This document shows, one piece after another, positions 47,520 to 58,109 of a stretch of 64,000 bases of DNA. This DNA is from Paenibacillus amylolyticus (GTDB taxonomy: Bacteria > Bacillota > Bacilli > Paenibacillales > Paenibacillaceae). The stretch spans positions 2,790,001-2,854,000 of the forward strand of contig NZ_CP121451.1 in assembly GCF_029689945.1 (NCBI RefSeq), given 5' to 3'. Under the pieces are notes generated by a model. The model had not been told where the DNA came from, searched no databases, and worked only from the letters and a program-made list of their open reading frames with translations. The position numbers and the translations under genes were made by a program. Position 1 is the stretch's first letter; every line of letters begins with the position of its first letter.

Positions 47520-47566
47520 TTCATGTATATCATATAGATATACAACTGTAGGGAGGTGAGGTATAA

Positions 47567-47869
47567 TTGGAGCATCAATCAAACGAAAGGCGTGGGATTG
47601 CCATGACTACAGCCACACTTAGCAAATGGGGAAATAGCAGTGCAATTCGCATTCCTAACCAATTGCTTAAGCGTCTTAATCTGGAAGAAGGCTCGGAAAT
47701 CGAGATTTTGGTGACAGAAGATAATGAATTGTTGTTGCGTCCAAAAATCAAACCTGTAGAGTCCAATGAGGAACTGCGTAACCATCTAAAGACTTTGCTC
47801 TCTAAAGTGAAACAGGATACAAGACATGAAGAAATAGACTTTGGCACTGAAGGGAACGAGTTACTTTGA
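47567..47869 (+). CDS. mazE: MazE-type antitoxin (AbrB/MazE fold)
   Basis: 87 or 100 aa. The swapped-hairpin AbrB domain is seen in LSKWGNSSAIRIPNQLLKRLNLEEGSEIEI; the C-terminal acidic tail (KVKQDTRHEEIDFGTEGNELL) is the toxin-binding extension. A strong GGAGGTGAG lies 7 nt before the TTG at 47567, favouring that start; the ATG at 47603 (MTTATLSKWG), usual for the family, has only a poor site. Overlaps mazF by 4 nt. Confidence 0.92.
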   Translation: MEHQSNERRGIAMTTATLSKWGNSSAIRIPNQLLKRLNLEEGSEIEILVTEDNELLLRPKIKPVESNEELRNHLKTLLSKVKQDTRHEEIDFGTEGNELL

Positions 47870-48201
47870 TTATTCCCAAGCGAGGCGATCTGATATGGCT
47901 TGACTTTGATCCTCAAGCGGGTCATGAGCAAGCCGGGAGACGACCGGCTATTGTTCTATCGGAACTTGAATTCAATGAAATAACGGGTTTTGCCGTTGTA
48001 TGTCCCATAACGAGCCAAGCCAAGGATTATCCTTTTGAAGTTACACTACCAGAAGACCTGCCATTTTCAGGAGTTGTTTTGACGGATCAGTTGAAGAGTC
48101 TTGATGTGCGGCAACGACGTATCCAAATTGCGGGACATGCCGAACCAACCTCTGAATTTATGAAATCAGTTCTACGCAATGTCCGTTCTATATTGGCATA
48201 A
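47866..48201 (+). CDS. mazF: MazF-family endoribonuclease toxin
   Basis: 111 aa. RGDLIWLDFDPQAGHEQAGRRPAIVLS is the conserved N-terminal beta sheet with the catalytic Arg; CPITSQ (Thr/Ser) and the closing VLTDQLKSLDVRQRRI strand are present. Cleaves mRNA at specific short sequences when MazE is depleted. TTG start inside mazE's stop (TTGA). Complete and apparently functional, with its own terminator. Confidence 0.93.
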   Translation: MIIPKRGDLIWLDFDPQAGHEQAGRRPAIVLSELEFNEITGFAVVCPITSQAKDYPFEVTLPEDLPFSGVVLTDQLKSLDVRQRRIQIAGHAEPTSEFMKSVLRNVRSILA

Positions 48202-48229
48202 TTGAAAATTAGTAGCTGATCATATTCCT

Positions 48230-48265
48230 AAATCCACGTCTAACTAAAAGACGTGGATTTTTTCT
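48230..48265 (+). terminator. Terminator after mazEF
   Basis: AAATCCACGTCT / AGACGTGGATTT stem, loop AACTAAA, then TTTTC. Confidence 0.85.
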
Positions 48266-48354
48266 TTCATATCTAATTAGCTTCGTCCATCCTTGACGCT
48301 TCGAATAAGAGCTTCCGAAAGGCACTTATAAGTTGATAAGAAAGATTTTTAATC

Positions 48355-48494
48355 CTCTGAAAATGCTTCCAAATATAGTATGATAATACTATCACTAGCT
48401 TCTTCACCATCCTGTACATAAAGAGAAGGAGATCAGCACATGACCGTAACTTCGATTATCGACCAGATTCATTTGATTGAATACGATCCCTCTT
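48355..48494 (+). repeat. Direct repeat R2 (authentic GNAT-fusion 5' end)
   Basis: Partner of 47369-47512 in the same orientation. Together the two flank the MazEF module at 986-bp spacing. It contains the promoter-like region, RBS and first codons of the 1056-aa gene. Confidence 0.85.
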
Positions 48495-51400
48495 ATGCTG
48501 CCGCACTGGCGGATATGTGGAACCGCAGTAATGAAAGCTGGGGAGGTGGCACCAAACTCAGAACAGAGGAAACGGTTCGCCGGGAGATGGAGAGTTCGTC
48601 CAATCTTCATGCATTTTTAGCCGTTCATGGGAAAGAGGTGGTCGGCTTTTGCAGTTTTGCTCATTACCGCTATGACGAGAGAGCGCTATATGTACCGCTG
48701 CTTAACGTACGTCCCGACTATCACGGTTACAAGGTCGGACGCAACCTGATCCTGAATGCTGTGCGCAAGACTGTGGAGGCGGGGTGGCCCCGCTTGGACC
48801 TGTTCACATGGGCAGGCAATACGAAGGCTGTACCGATGTACAAGAAATGCGGATTCTTCTGGGAGAAAAAAGATGATAGTGTGCATCTGATGAATTTCAT
48901 CCCCACGATCTTGCAGACCGAAGCACTCGCTCCTTATTTTGAGGAGTTGGATTGGTATGCAGACAGCACGCGTGAACTCGTGATCGAGCCGGATGGCCGG
49001 CGGGAGCGTGGTTTTGATTTCTTTGACTACACGTGGAAAAAGGGAGATGTCTCCCTGCGGGCTGAGTTTGAAAAGTCAGGTCGCGGGCTGACCGCCCTCG
49101 AAACACCGGATTACGAAATCTCCACAGAGGTTGATGATCATGATCTCGTTTTCGGTTCAAGCTATACGGTTCGCTATCGCATTAAGAATATATCTCCATC
49201 TGATCTGGCGGTTGAGATCAAGGGCGAGGATAACAAAAACATTCGATTTTCGCTCGACGTTGCACGAGCAGTGGCTCCGGGAGAAAGCATCATCGTGGAA
49301 GGTGAGTTTCACCTTGATCCGATTACAGAGGAACAGAATAACAACAAGACCCATCCCGTTGTCTCCAGCACATGGCTGATCGGCGGTAAGAAAGCGGAGT
49401 TCAGATTGGGGATCGCCCCGAAATTTCCGGCCAAGATCAAGACCGTCTTGCCTGTGAAGGAGCTCTATCCAGGTATCCCGGCGGAGTTGGTTCTGAATGT
49501 GGAAAATAATGTGGATGCCGAAACGGAATTCAGCTTGAACCTGCCGGAGGATGAATTCCTGGAATGGGCGGAACGTTCGGTGCGCTTTACAGTGCCTGCC
49601 AAAGGCAAATGGTCTGTGCCCGTGCCATTCACTTTGCGTTCATATGGTCTCTATTCCCAAGAAGTAGAAGTGACGGCTGTCCCCGTGGGGAACCATGCGA
49701 TCTCTTTTGCAAGCAAAATTTCTGTCCTGATGAAGGGGATCGAAGGGAAATATGGCGGACAGACTGAGGATCAATGGGTGGCTGTCAATGGCGCATTCTC
49801 CATTCATATGAGCAAGCAGGATAATAACATGTGGATTGAATACCCGGGCTCCCGCCATTCGTTCTGGTGGACTTATCCGAAGCTGGGTAAGCCGTTTGCC
49901 GAAGAATTATCCAAGAAACAAGCCAAAGAAGTGAATATCTATCCCGAAGGGGAACGTCTGGTTCTTGAAGCGCTGTATGACTCGGAGGACTTCCTTGGCC
50001 TGCAGATTAAGTCCGTGGTCAAGTTGTCTGCGAATGGAATCGCCGAATTCCACCATGAGGTTGAGAATACACGAGATACCGCCTGGGAAGAGGACCTGTA
50101 TCTAATGAATAACTTCGGGTTCTATGGTAACAGGTTAATCCTTCCTTATCAGGGGCGTTTCGTGGACATGGGCGATGATTATGCGGGTGATCCGAACCAT
50201 TGGAATAGCTCACAGATTACAGAGAACTGGCTGTTTTGCAAAGAAGAGTATGGCGCGTGTGGCATCCACTGGGACCCTTCCCTGAAGCTGCTTCGTCCGG
50301 AATACACGCTGGGGTTGCAGCATGAGCTGGGACGTTTGGAGGCAGGGGCTGTAGCACGAACCAAGGAAACGGTGTTTGCTCTGAACACGTTTGCCAAATG
50401 GCATGATTTCCGTGCATTTGCCAGGAAGCAGCGTAACCCGGTCATTCCTTTGCTAGACAGTCATCTGGATCTGACACTCAGTGAGGGGAATCCATTTGCC
50501 CCGGATGTGCTGCAAGCAACGTTGACTGAACATAAACTGGTTCCGCTTGCGGGCAAGCTGGAGCTGTATGTGCAGCAGGGTGGCGAACCGGAGGCTATGG
50601 CCGATGTGAAGGAATTCAATCCAGAGCAGAATCTGAACTCGGCGAAGCTAACATTTTCACCAGATGAATCGGACGAACATGACCAGCACGTGAGTGGTTG
50701 GAAAATTCGTGGGGTCTATCGGGGCGAAGATCGGATACAGGAGCGAACGTCTCTTTGGTTCCCGCAGAGTGGAACAGAGGTAAAGCAAACGGTTGATGAA
50801 GATTCAACTGGACCTGTATACACCGTAGACAATGGCGTATTGTCGATCGCCGTTGCTCCTGGATTCGGGAGTGTAGTACACTCTCTGAAAGTTGCAGGAG
50901 AAGAATGGCTGGACAGCTCGTACCCTGAACCGGCTCCACGCTCGTGGTGGAATCCGTGGTACGGCGGACTGGGCGTGGCGATCCCGGGCATGAATGGTTT
51001 CAGCCGCCAGTTGGAACAGAGAGTCGCTTCCTGGACGGAGCGGAAGGATCAATACGGCAACGTCTGGAAAGGCATCAAGCTGACCACCCGGATTGAGAAG
51101 CATGAAGCCAATCGGGGAATCACAATCCACCAGCATTATCTGATGCTGCCAGGTGTCCCTGTGCTCTGTACGCTGCTTGCCGTGACCAACGAAAGTGGCC
51201 ACACGTTAACGAATTATTCACTTGCGGAGGAACGTTTCCTCCAGCCATCCTCTGTATTTGCGGAAGGTTGGATTGAACAACCGGGTAAAGATCGATTCCC
51301 ATTAGGCAAAGTAGATATCGGCCTGCCACTGGAAGACCTTTTGCGTGTTGGATCGGTTTCGCGTGAGAACATGCTACATGCGGTTCATCGTTATCCGAAT

Positions 51401-51610
51401 CAGAGTGCATGGGCTTTTGCCAATAATCAGGTGACGGGTCTGCACGTGAATCATCATCTGACACTCCACCAGGGAGAAACGGTCTGGACGGAGCCAACCT
51501 ATCTGGTTCTGGGGCCAATTCCGCTGAATTCAGCGGATGTGCATGACCTTCTGAAACTGAATTTTGCAACTTCTACCGACGAAAAGGAGGCTTCACATGC
51601 CGATCATTGA
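48440..51610 (+). CDS. Large protein with N-terminal GNAT domain, 1056 aa
   Basis: Residues 1-150 are a GNAT acetyltransferase: NVRPDYHGYKVGRNLILNAV is motif A and PMYKKCGFFWEKK the C-terminal strand. Residues 210-440 look like one or two CARDB/Ig-like beta sandwiches (YTVRYRIKNISPSDLAVEIKG; ELVLNVENNVDAETEFSL). The remaining 600 residues resemble a galactose-mutarotase-type beta-sandwich (WWTYPKLGKPF, SWWNPWYGGLG, LTTRIEKHEANRGITIHQHY). No signal peptide, so it is cytoplasmic. Acceptor unknown. RBS AGAAGGAGATCAGCAC. Overlaps the following amidohydrolase by 14 nt. Confidence 0.7.
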   Translation: MTVTSIIDQIHLIEYDPSYAAALADMWNRSNESWGGGTKLRTEETVRREMESSSNLHAFLAVHGKEVVGFCSFAHYRYDERALYVPLLNVRPDYHGYKVGRNLILNAVRKTVEAGWPRLDLFTWAGNTKAVPMYKKCGFFWEKKDDSVHLMNFIPTILQTEALAPYFEELDWYADSTRELVIEPDGRRERGFDFFDYTWKKGDVSLRAEFEKSGRGLTALETPDYEISTEVDDHDLVFGSSYTVRYRIKNISPSDLAVEIKGEDNKNIRFSLDVARAVAPGESIIVEGEFHLDPITEEQNNNKTHPVVSSTWLIGGKKAEFRLGIAPKFPAKIKTVLPVKELYPGIPAELVLNVENNVDAETEFSLNLPEDEFLEWAERSVRFTVPAKGKWSVPVPFTLRSYGLYSQEVEVTAVPVGNHAISFASKISVLMKGIEGKYGGQTEDQWVAVNGAFSIHMSKQDNNMWIEYPGSRHSFWWTYPKLGKPFAEELSKKQAKEVNIYPEGERLVLEALYDSEDFLGLQIKSVVKLSANGIAEFHHEVENTRDTAWEEDLYLMNNFGFYGNRLILPYQGRFVDMGDDYAGDPNHWNSSQITENWLFCKEEYGACGIHWDPSLKLLRPEYTLGLQHELGRLEAGAVARTKETVFALNTFAKWHDFRAFARKQRNPVIPLLDSHLDLTLSEGNPFAPDVLQATLTEHKLVPLAGKLELYVQQGGEPEAMADVKEFNPEQNLNSAKLTFSPDESDEHDQHVSGWKIRGVYRGEDRIQERTSLWFPQSGTEVKQTVDEDSTGPVYTVDNGVLSIAVAPGFGSVVHSLKVAGEEWLDSSYPEPAPRSWWNPWYGGLGVAIPGMNGFSRQLEQRVASWTERKDQYGNVWKGIKLTTRIEKHEANRGITIHQHYLMLPGVPVLCTLLAVTNESGHTLTNYSLAEERFLQPSSVFAEGWIEQPGKDRFPLGKVDIGLPLEDLLRVGSVSRENMLHAVHRYPNQSAWAFANNQVTGLHVNHHLTLHQGETVWTEPTYLVLGPIPLNSADVHDLLKLNFATSTDEKEASHADH

Positions 51611-52475
51611 TATTCACATTCATCTCTCGGACATCGACAGCTTTCACCGAACAGCGGTTGATCTGTCCAAAGTAGATTACTCTGCCGCTGGTCTTAAAGC
51701 GGAGTTTGATAAGAACGATGTCATTCTGGGCATTGGAATGGGGGTTACGGAGCAGACAAAGGGAGCGTTCCCGGATTCCAGTTCCCCAAACCCGATGGGG
51801 CTTGATCTGGAAGAGAAGGTTCCGTCATTCCTGATGGAATGCGTGGGCATCAATCCCAATGCGCTAGATGGTAAACACGCTCAGGACGAGCTGGACCGGA
51901 TTGAAGCTAGAATGCAGTCCCCTGAGGTAGCCGGAATCAAACTCTACGCAGGGTACTATCATCACTATGTGTATGACAAAATCTATACCCCGGTCTATGA
52001 ACTCGCAGCCAAGTATAACTTGCCAGTTGTGATTCATACAGGAGACACGTATTCCATGAACGGGTTGCTCAAGTACTCGCATCCACTGACGGTGGATGAA
52101 TTAGCCTTTCAGCAGCGTGGTGTGAACTTCATGATCTGTCATCTGGGTGACCCCTGGGTGATGGATGCAGCTGAAGTGGTGGCGAAGAATCCGAACGTGT
52201 ATGCCGATTTGTCGGGTCTTGTGGTCGGGGATCGGCCTCATTTTGAACGGTTCATGAACGAACCTCTGTTCATGGATCATTTCCGCCGGGCCTTGGTCTA
52301 TTCGGATCATTATGAGAAAATGCTGTTCGGTACCGACTGGCCGCTTGCGCCCATCGATCTGTATGCCGAATTTGTCCGTCGGCTTGTGCCGGAGCAACAT
52401 CATGATAAAGTCTTTTACGAGAACGCCTTTGGCCTGTTTCCACGGATTGGACAGCGGATTGCAGATCTCGGTTAG
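51597..52475 (+). CDS. Amidohydrolase-family protein (COG2159-like)
   Basis: 292 aa TIM-barrel metal hydrolase or decarboxylase: HIH at residues 7-9, GIKLYAGYYHH, VIHTGDTYS, MICHLGDPW and FGTDWPLAP give the metal-ligand set. Start 51597, with AAAAGGAGGC upstream and overlap with the GNAT fusion, so the two are translationally coupled and probably act in one pathway. Substrate not identifiable. Confidence 0.85.
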   Translation: MPIIDIHIHLSDIDSFHRTAVDLSKVDYSAAGLKAEFDKNDVILGIGMGVTEQTKGAFPDSSSPNPMGLDLEEKVPSFLMECVGINPNALDGKHAQDELDRIEARMQSPEVAGIKLYAGYYHHYVYDKIYTPVYELAAKYNLPVVIHTGDTYSMNGLLKYSHPLTVDELAFQQRGVNFMICHLGDPWVMDAAEVVAKNPNVYADLSGLVVGDRPHFERFMNEPLFMDHFRRALVYSDHYEKMLFGTDWPLAPIDLYAEFVRRLVPEQHHDKVFYENAFGLFPRIGQRIADLG

Positions 52476-52572
52476 AGCCTAAGTCGCGAAATATTAATAT
52501 CTGAGGGATGTAAAACATGTATTTCAATCGTGGAATTCGTGGTTCATGCTGAATCAAATCCCGGTGATGTAG

Positions 52573-52603
52573 CTCCTGCCATTTTGCTGGCAGGAGTTTT
52601 TTT
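52573..52603 (+). terminator. Terminator of the GNAT-fusion / amidohydrolase operon
   Basis: CTCCTGCCA / TGGCAGGAG stem, loop TTTTGC, then TTTTTTT. Confidence 0.85.
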
Positions 52604-52743
52604 CTTTAGAAAAAACGTATTTAACCCTGATAGACTCCATACTTATCCTTGGACTCCTTCTTGTATGTATTTGTTTTTACGAATAAAGAGAACTATAATG
52701 ATGGATGCACTAAATTTCAGACTTTTTTGGAGGAACATACGTA

Positions 52744-53907
52744 ATGAGATCTTTTCAGTTTTATAATCCGACCCGGCTGATTTTTGGCAAAGGGCAACTT
52801 CAAGCACTACAGACCGAAGTTCCAAAATACGGAAAACGTATTTTACTTGTATATGGTGGTGGAAGTATCAAGCGCAGCGGGCTGTACGATCAGGTAATCA
52901 GCCAGTTGAATGAAATCGGAGCAGAGGTTACGGAATTGTCCGGTGTAGAACCGAACCCACGTCTGTCTACGGTTCACAAGGGTGTAGCGTTATGCAGAAC
53001 ACATAATATTGATTTGGTTCTGGCGGTTGGCGGCGGCAGTGTGCTTGATTGTGCGAAAGCCATCGCAGTAGGGGCCAAATACGATGGAGACATGTGGGAT
53101 GTTGTTGTGCGTGAAGCAACTCCGCAGGGCGGACTTCCACTGGGTACCATTCTGACCATGGCAGCAACGGGTTCCGAGATGAACAACGGTTCAGTCATTA
53201 CGAATCAGGACACGCAGGAGAAATGGGCATGGTTCAGTGAGTATTCTTTCCCGGCGTTCTCGATTCTTGATCCGGTATACACATACACCGTACCTCTGGA
53301 TCAGACCGTATACGGTATGGTGGACATGATGTCGCATGTGTTTGAACATTATTTCCATCTGGATGCTAATACCCCGGTTCAGCTTGGATTCTGTGAGACG
53401 ATTCTTCGTACCGTCATCGATACTGCCCCTCGTCTGATCAAAGATCCGGAAAACTATGAACTGCGCGAAACCATCCTTTACTGCGGAACAATGGCGCTGA
53501 ATGATGTACTGAATATGGGTCTTGCCGGAGACTGGGCATCTCACAATATTGAACATGCCGTATCGGCTGTCTATGACATTCCGCATGGGGGAGGCCTTGC
53601 GATCCTGTTCCCGCACTGGATGAAGCATAATCTGGATGTGGATGTAGAGCGATTCAAACGTATGGCTGTTAATGTCTTTGATATTAACCCTACTGGTAAG
53701 TCAGACAAACAAGTGGCTGAAGAAGGCATTGAAGCGCTGCGCCATTTCTGGACTTCAATTGGTGCACCTAGCCGTCTGGCTGATTATGATATCGACGACA
53801 GTCAGATTGATGTGATGGCTGATAAAGCGATGCGATTCGGTCCGTTTGGATTCTTCAACAAATTGCAGCGTGAAGACGTAATACAAATCTATCAAGCCGC
53901 ACTGTAA
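52744..53907 (+). CDS. Iron-containing alcohol dehydrogenase (YugJ / butanol-dehydrogenase type)
   Basis: 387 aa group [19 protein letters not shown] nucleotide-binding motif, TGSEMN, metal ligands in [11 protein letters not shown] and [26 protein letters not shown]. Reduces aldehydes to alcohols with NAD(P)H. Length matches B. subtilis YugJ. ATG after TTGGAGGAACATACGTA. Monocistronic between two terminators. Confidence 0.92.
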   Translation: MRSFQFYNPTRLIFGKGQLQALQTEVPKYGKRILLVYGGGSIKRSGLYDQVISQLNEIGAEVTELSGVEPNPRLSTVHKGVALCRTHNIDLVLAVGGGSVLDCAKAIAVGAKYDGDMWDVVVREATPQGGLPLGTILTMAATGSEMNNGSVITNQDTQEKWAWFSEYSFPAFSILDPVYTYTVPLDQTVYGMVDMMSHVFEHYFHLDANTPVQLGFCETILRTVIDTAPRLIKDPENYELRETILYCGTMALNDVLNMGLAGDWASHNIEHAVSAVYDIPHGGGLAILFPHWMKHNLDVDVERFKRMAVNVFDINPTGKSDKQVAEEGIEALRHFWTSIGAPSRLADYDIDDSQIDVMADKAMRFGPFGFFNKLQREDVIQIYQAAL

Positions 53908-53951
53908 TTTCATATTTCACTACATGTACTATCTATAGTTAGTCACTGAAC

Positions 53952-53989
53952 AAGGGCCTTCCTTCAATACTGAGGAGCGCCCTTTTTTT
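53952..53989 (+). terminator. Terminator after the alcohol dehydrogenase
   Basis: AAGGGC...CTTCCT pairs with AGGAG...GCCCTT, then TTTTTTT. Confidence 0.75.
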
Positions 53990-54158
53990 AGTATTACATA
54001 ATCTTTTGTGCAATCCACAGTTTATTCCAAATCCTATGAGCTTCTTTTCTATCAAATGAAAATATGATTGAAAGCGCTATCAGTACTGGACGTTTATTTA
54101 ATATCGACCGATATAAAGTTAACCCATATTATATTGGACCCAACAAGAATGAGGATGG

Positions 54159-56231
54159 ATGGTGAATGTGTTCATGTTTTTTGCAAAAGCGAGGCAAGGC
54201 TTGACCAACATGTCTTTTCGGTTCAAATTGCCAATGATGATCAGTATTCTGGTCTGCATCGTACTGGCCGTGACGGCATTACTTTGTTACAAAGTGGCAG
54301 AGGGGATCACACTGGACAAAAGCAAGGATGAGATCCAGTCGACTTCTGAACGGATTGGAGCAGGTTTATTTACTTCACTAAGTCTGGAGGAACAGTCCAC
54401 GTTTCTAATCACAACACATCGGACATTCCAAGACTTGCTGGAGATTCGAGATACAGCAGGACAGCGTGATGACACGTTTTTCTCTGAAAATAGCGAACTG
54501 GTGAACAAGGCCAATGGCATATTGGCAGACAGCCTGACAGGAATGGAGGGTAGTAGTGTTCTCATTCTCCTGGATCGGGAAGGCGTTGTGGTTGCCGCAA
54601 ACAATCCCGAAGTGGTCGGTGGGGAACGTGCCACACGCACGTATTTTCAACAGGCACTTCAAGGGCACAACTATGTCAGCGAAGGTGTGATCTCCGAATC
54701 TCTGGGAACGCTGGGGACCGTTTTTGCAATGCCGATCTACGGTGATAACAAGGAAGTGAAAGGCGTGCTTGCGACGACTGCCTCAACCTCATTTTTCGTC
54801 AACCAGTTACAGAACGTCAAGATTAACGAAGAGGGAAAAGTTATTATTCTGGATCGTTTAGGCATGGTGATTTTTAATTCAGCAGATGAGGAAATGATTG
54901 GTCAGAAGATGGATTCCTCCGAGTATCAGTCGCTGATTGATCTGCCTGCCAATGAACAGCTGCAACAAGGGGAGGCGAGCACCGAGGAGAAAGTGGTATT
55001 CTACTCCAAAATTCCGAAATCCGATTGGACGGTTATTGTTGAGGATACGTATAAAGATGTGAAAAAGCCGCTGACAGGGATGGCGAATCAAATGTACATT
55101 GTTCTGTTCAGCGCTATTGCGGTGTCGGTCATCGCAGGCATCCTGATCTCACAACTGGTGACCAGACCAATTAGCCGAATCACCCTGTTGTTCAAACAAT
55201 TAGCCGGCGGAGACCTGACCGTTCAGGCACAAGGCAAGTATACCGGAGAATTCAAAGAACTGGCGGACAGCTTCAACACGATGGCCGAAGGGAACAAACA
55301 GCTGATCTCCAGCATGAACCATTCCATCGGGGTCCTGAATACAAGTACGACGGAGCTGGACCAGTCTGCACAGCAGACCTCGGCTTCCATTACGGATACA
55401 ACAGCGACGGCCCATGAAATCTCACGGGCGATGGCATCACAGGCGAACGACACGGAATCCATTGTAGATAAATTCATGAATGTTGGGAACAAGATTGAGA
55501 ACGTGAATGAGATGTCGCAGTCCGTTATGCTCAAGGCAGATGAGATCACCGATGCATTCAAAAATAATCATGAGGTCATTGATGCACTTATTGCGGTGAA
55601 TGAACAGAATGAGGCGGAAGTGAGCAATATCTCTCAGATTACGGTTCAGCTCGCCGAGAGTTCCTCGGGTATCCATCAGATTACAGGCACGATTGCCGAG
55701 ATTGCGAATCAGACCAAGTTGCTGGCACTGAATGCTTCCATCGAGGCGGCGAGAGCTGGCGAGCAGGGACGCGGCTTTGCAGTCGTTGCTTCCGAGATTC
55801 GCAAGTTGGCTGAGCAGACAACGGCGCAATCAGAGGACATCAATCGTATTGTGATGCAGACCATAACACATGTGGAGCAGAACAACCGAAGCGTTCAGGC
55901 TATTGAAGCGATTGCGGAGCAGCATAAGAGCAGTGTGAGTCAGACGAAGGAAACCTTTAATTTTGTCACCCAAAATATGCAGGACATGATGAAACAGGTA
56001 CAGGCGATTGCATCCGAGATTGAGTCTATTGAGCGAGATAAGGATGATGTGCTTGGAGCGGCACAGAATCTGTCGGCTTCAGGGGAAGAGGTCTCGGCAT
56101 CCATTGAGGAAGTTACAACAACCATGCAAGAACAATCGGGTATGTCAGGACATCTGGCAGAGCTGGTGAAGACCATTAACGAATTGACCCAACAACTGGC
56201 CGAAGAATCATCCCGCTTCAAAACAAAATAG
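54159..56231 (+). CDS. Methyl-accepting chemotaxis protein
   Basis: 690 aa. TM1 about 28-48, an extracytoplasmic ~260-residue dCache-like sensor ([33 protein letters not shown]), TM2 about 310-330, HAMP ([25 protein letters not shown]), then a coiled-coil signalling domain with the hairpin tip [43 protein letters not shown]. Transduces a chemical stimulus to CheA/CheW. The family's HAMP phase looks normal. The in-frame start at 54159 has a weak ATGGTGAAT context; a start at codon 6 or 18 cannot be excluded. Confidence 0.93.
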   Translation: MVNVFMFFAKARQGLTNMSFRFKLPMMISILVCIVLAVTALLCYKVAEGITLDKSKDEIQSTSERIGAGLFTSLSLEEQSTFLITTHRTFQDLLEIRDTAGQRDDTFFSENSELVNKANGILADSLTGMEGSSVLILLDREGVVVAANNPEVVGGERATRTYFQQALQGHNYVSEGVISESLGTLGTVFAMPIYGDNKEVKGVLATTASTSFFVNQLQNVKINEEGKVIILDRLGMVIFNSADEEMIGQKMDSSEYQSLIDLPANEQLQQGEASTEEKVVFYSKIPKSDWTVIVEDTYKDVKKPLTGMANQMYIVLFSAIAVSVIAGILISQLVTRPISRITLLFKQLAGGDLTVQAQGKYTGEFKELADSFNTMAEGNKQLISSMNHSIGVLNTSTTELDQSAQQTSASITDTTATAHEISRAMASQANDTESIVDKFMNVGNKIENVNEMSQSVMLKADEITDAFKNNHEVIDALIAVNEQNEAEVSNISQITVQLAESSSGIHQITGTIAEIANQTKLLALNASIEAARAGEQGRGFAVVASEIRKLAEQTTAQSEDINRIVMQTITHVEQNNRSVQAIEAIAEQHKSSVSQTKETFNFVTQNMQDMMKQVQAIASEIESIERDKDDVLGAAQNLSASGEEVSASIEEVTTTMQEQSGMSGHLAELVKTINELTQQLAEESSRFKTK

Positions 56232-56284
56232 GAATACGAAGAGACCCGTTTCTCATAGAGAACCGGGTTTCTCCGACCATATGA

Positions 56285-56320
56285 GCATCTGTACCTATCG
56301 CAGGGTACAGATGCTTTTTT
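56285..56320. terminator. Terminator between MCP and ridA
   Basis: GCATCTGTACC / GGTACAGATGC stem, then TTTTTT. A second stem-loop at 56241-56273 lies between it and the MCP stop. Confidence 0.8.
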
Positions 56321-56330
56321 GTGTGATAGG

Positions 56331-56716
56331 CTACTCTCCCGAACAGATGGTGCATACGCCAGCACTTCCATTTCAATTAAATAAGGGCCTAACCCGCTGA
56401 ATACGGTGATACGGGCGGGATAGGGCTGCTTAATCATTCGCGCATAGACTTCGTTGTATTCGGGCTGATCCTCCACTCGGGCTAAATGAGTGGTTGCCTT
56501 CACAATATGATCGAGTGTAAGTCCGGCTTCTTGCAGGATCACCTCAATATTACGAATGCATTGTTCAGTCTGCTCCTTAATACCGCCGATAGGCTCAAGG
56601 GTCTGTGGATCGACGCCTACTTGACCGGCAACATAGACCAGATCTCCTGCGCGGACGGCATGGGAGAAAGGGAGTGGGAACTTGGGTGCTGCACTGGCAT
56701 GTATGATGGTAGACAT
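56331..56716 (-). CDS. ridA: RidA/YjgF family deaminase (true end hidden by an indel)
   Basis: About 128 aa: reactive enamine/imine deaminase, which hydrolyses 2-aminoacrylate-like intermediates to ammonia and keto acid. Signatures: FSHAVRAGDLVYVAGQVG, VDPQTLEPIGGIKEQTEQ, PARITVFSGLGPYLIEMEVLAYAP with the conserved Arg. The nominal frame runs on across the terminator to 55940, into the MCP gene. One extra G at CCC 56338-56340 ends the protein at the TAG 56331-56333, the normal RidA length. Start 56716 (MSTIIHA), 11 nt after AAGGAA. Last gene of the PucR-region cluster. Confidence 0.85.
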
Positions 56717-56735
56717 ATTCAATATCATTCCTTTC

Positions 56736-58109
56736 TTAGTGGGTGTGTATGTTTGTTGTTAGCTGATGCCAATTCGTGGCCTGCTGATAATGATGAGCGA
56801 TGGACAACAAGCGGTCTTCTCGCAAGAGTGGGCCGGCGAGCTGCATGCCGATAGGCAGTTGCTTCCCCGAGGAAGTATCGAATCCGATGGGAATCGTAAT
56901 GGAGGGCAGCCCTGTATTGGTAAATGGTCCGTTGAAAATGGGACTACCTGTCTTGTAGCCATAAGGGCCACATACGGTGTAGATGGAGTCAATAATACAT
57001 CGACCTCATCGAACAGCATCATCATCGCGCTGCGGAATATCGTTCGGATGCGTTGTGCCTGCAAATAATCAACGGCACTCGTCTGGTAGCCAATCTCAAG
57101 CTGCTCCGCATCGTGTGACCGTAACGATCAGAGGCTTCTGCGAAGCGTTCCTGATGGAAGGCAGCGGCTTCCGCTCGCATAACCGTACGATGGGCGGCAA
57201 TAGTCTCTTCCATATAAGAAGGTAGGTCGACTTTTTTCCATTGCATGCCCAGCTTCTCAAGTACAGCGATGGCCGACTCTACCGCTAACAAGATCGCCGG
57301 TTCATCGGTCTGGAAGAAAGTGCTCGGCAGGCCGATCACCATTCCTGAAACAGGATGCTCAAGCTTATTGGTTAAATCCGGTCTGCCATAAGGGAGCGTG
57401 AAGGAGTCCAGCTCATCTTGCCCCGCCATCGCTTCCAGAACGATCGCGTTATCTTGTGCGGATCGAGTGAAGGCACCCATATGATCCAGGCTCCAGCTTG
57501 CTGTGATGACACCGTTACGGCTAACCCTGCCGTAAGTTGGCTTCATACAGGTCAATCCATTGTAAGCTGCGGGTCTGAGCAGAGATCCGAAGGTCTGTGT
57601 TCCGAGTGTGAAGGAGGCCATGCCAGCCGCTACAGCAGCGGCGGAGCCTGAACTGGAACCACCGGGGTATGTTCCAGATTCCACGGATTGCGGGTTGGCG
57701 GCTCTCCTCCCTGGAAGGCATATTCCGTTGTTGTTGTCTTGCCTAGGAGGATCGCGCCGGCAGCCTGCAACTTATCAATGACAGTAGCATTGGTCTCTGG
57801 TATGAAGTCAGGATATGTATTAGATCCGGCTGAGGTGCGTATGCCAGCGGTATGAATAATGTCTTTGGCTCCATACGGAATGCCATGCAGAGGCCCGAGA
57901 TATTCGCCATTCATCAGCTTGCGCTCAGAATCCCTTGCGGCCTGCAAAGCCTGTTCGGCGGTAATTGTTACAAAGGCTTGCACAGCAGGCTCTACATTTT
58001 CAATGCGATTCAGATAGGACTCTGTAAGTTCAACAGGAGATATCGTCTTGTTTTTAATCCATGTTGCGGCTTCTGCAATCGTCAGCTCGTTCAGTGGTTT
58101 CGTAATCAT
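56736..58109 (-). CDS. Amidase-signature enzyme (frame broken three times)
   Basis: About 458 aa amidase-signature hydrolase. Ser-cisSer-Lys triad region: the catalytic Lys in GAKDIIHT and the GGSSSGSAAAVAAG serine loop. Three single-base losses: G-run 57663-57666 (HTPGGSSSG restored), about 57111-57116 (DAEQLEIGYQ), GGG 56965-56967 (YVAPYGYKTG). The rebuilt end, FNGPFTNTGLPSITIPIGFDTSSG...LPIGMQLAGPLLREDRLLSIA, is typical of GatA/AtzF-like amidases. It hydrolyses an amide, probably a ring-cleavage product. Start ATG overlaps the stop of the 61-aa gene (ATGA). Confidence 0.88.

Larger units (their letters stand above)
47133..47566. other. Intergenic region holding a truncated copy of the GNAT-fusion 5' end
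   Basis: From 47133 to about 47368 I see no gene. From 47369 the sequence is a direct repeat of 48355-48494; see the repeat entries. A TAGGGAGGTGAGG precedes mazE. Confidence 0.5.

Noticed and set aside
55940..56728. 262-aa minus-strand frame extending RidA into the chemoreceptor gene
   Set aside because: It crosses the intergenic terminator and reads antisense to the MCP signalling domain; a one-base loss near 56338 hides the real RidA stop.
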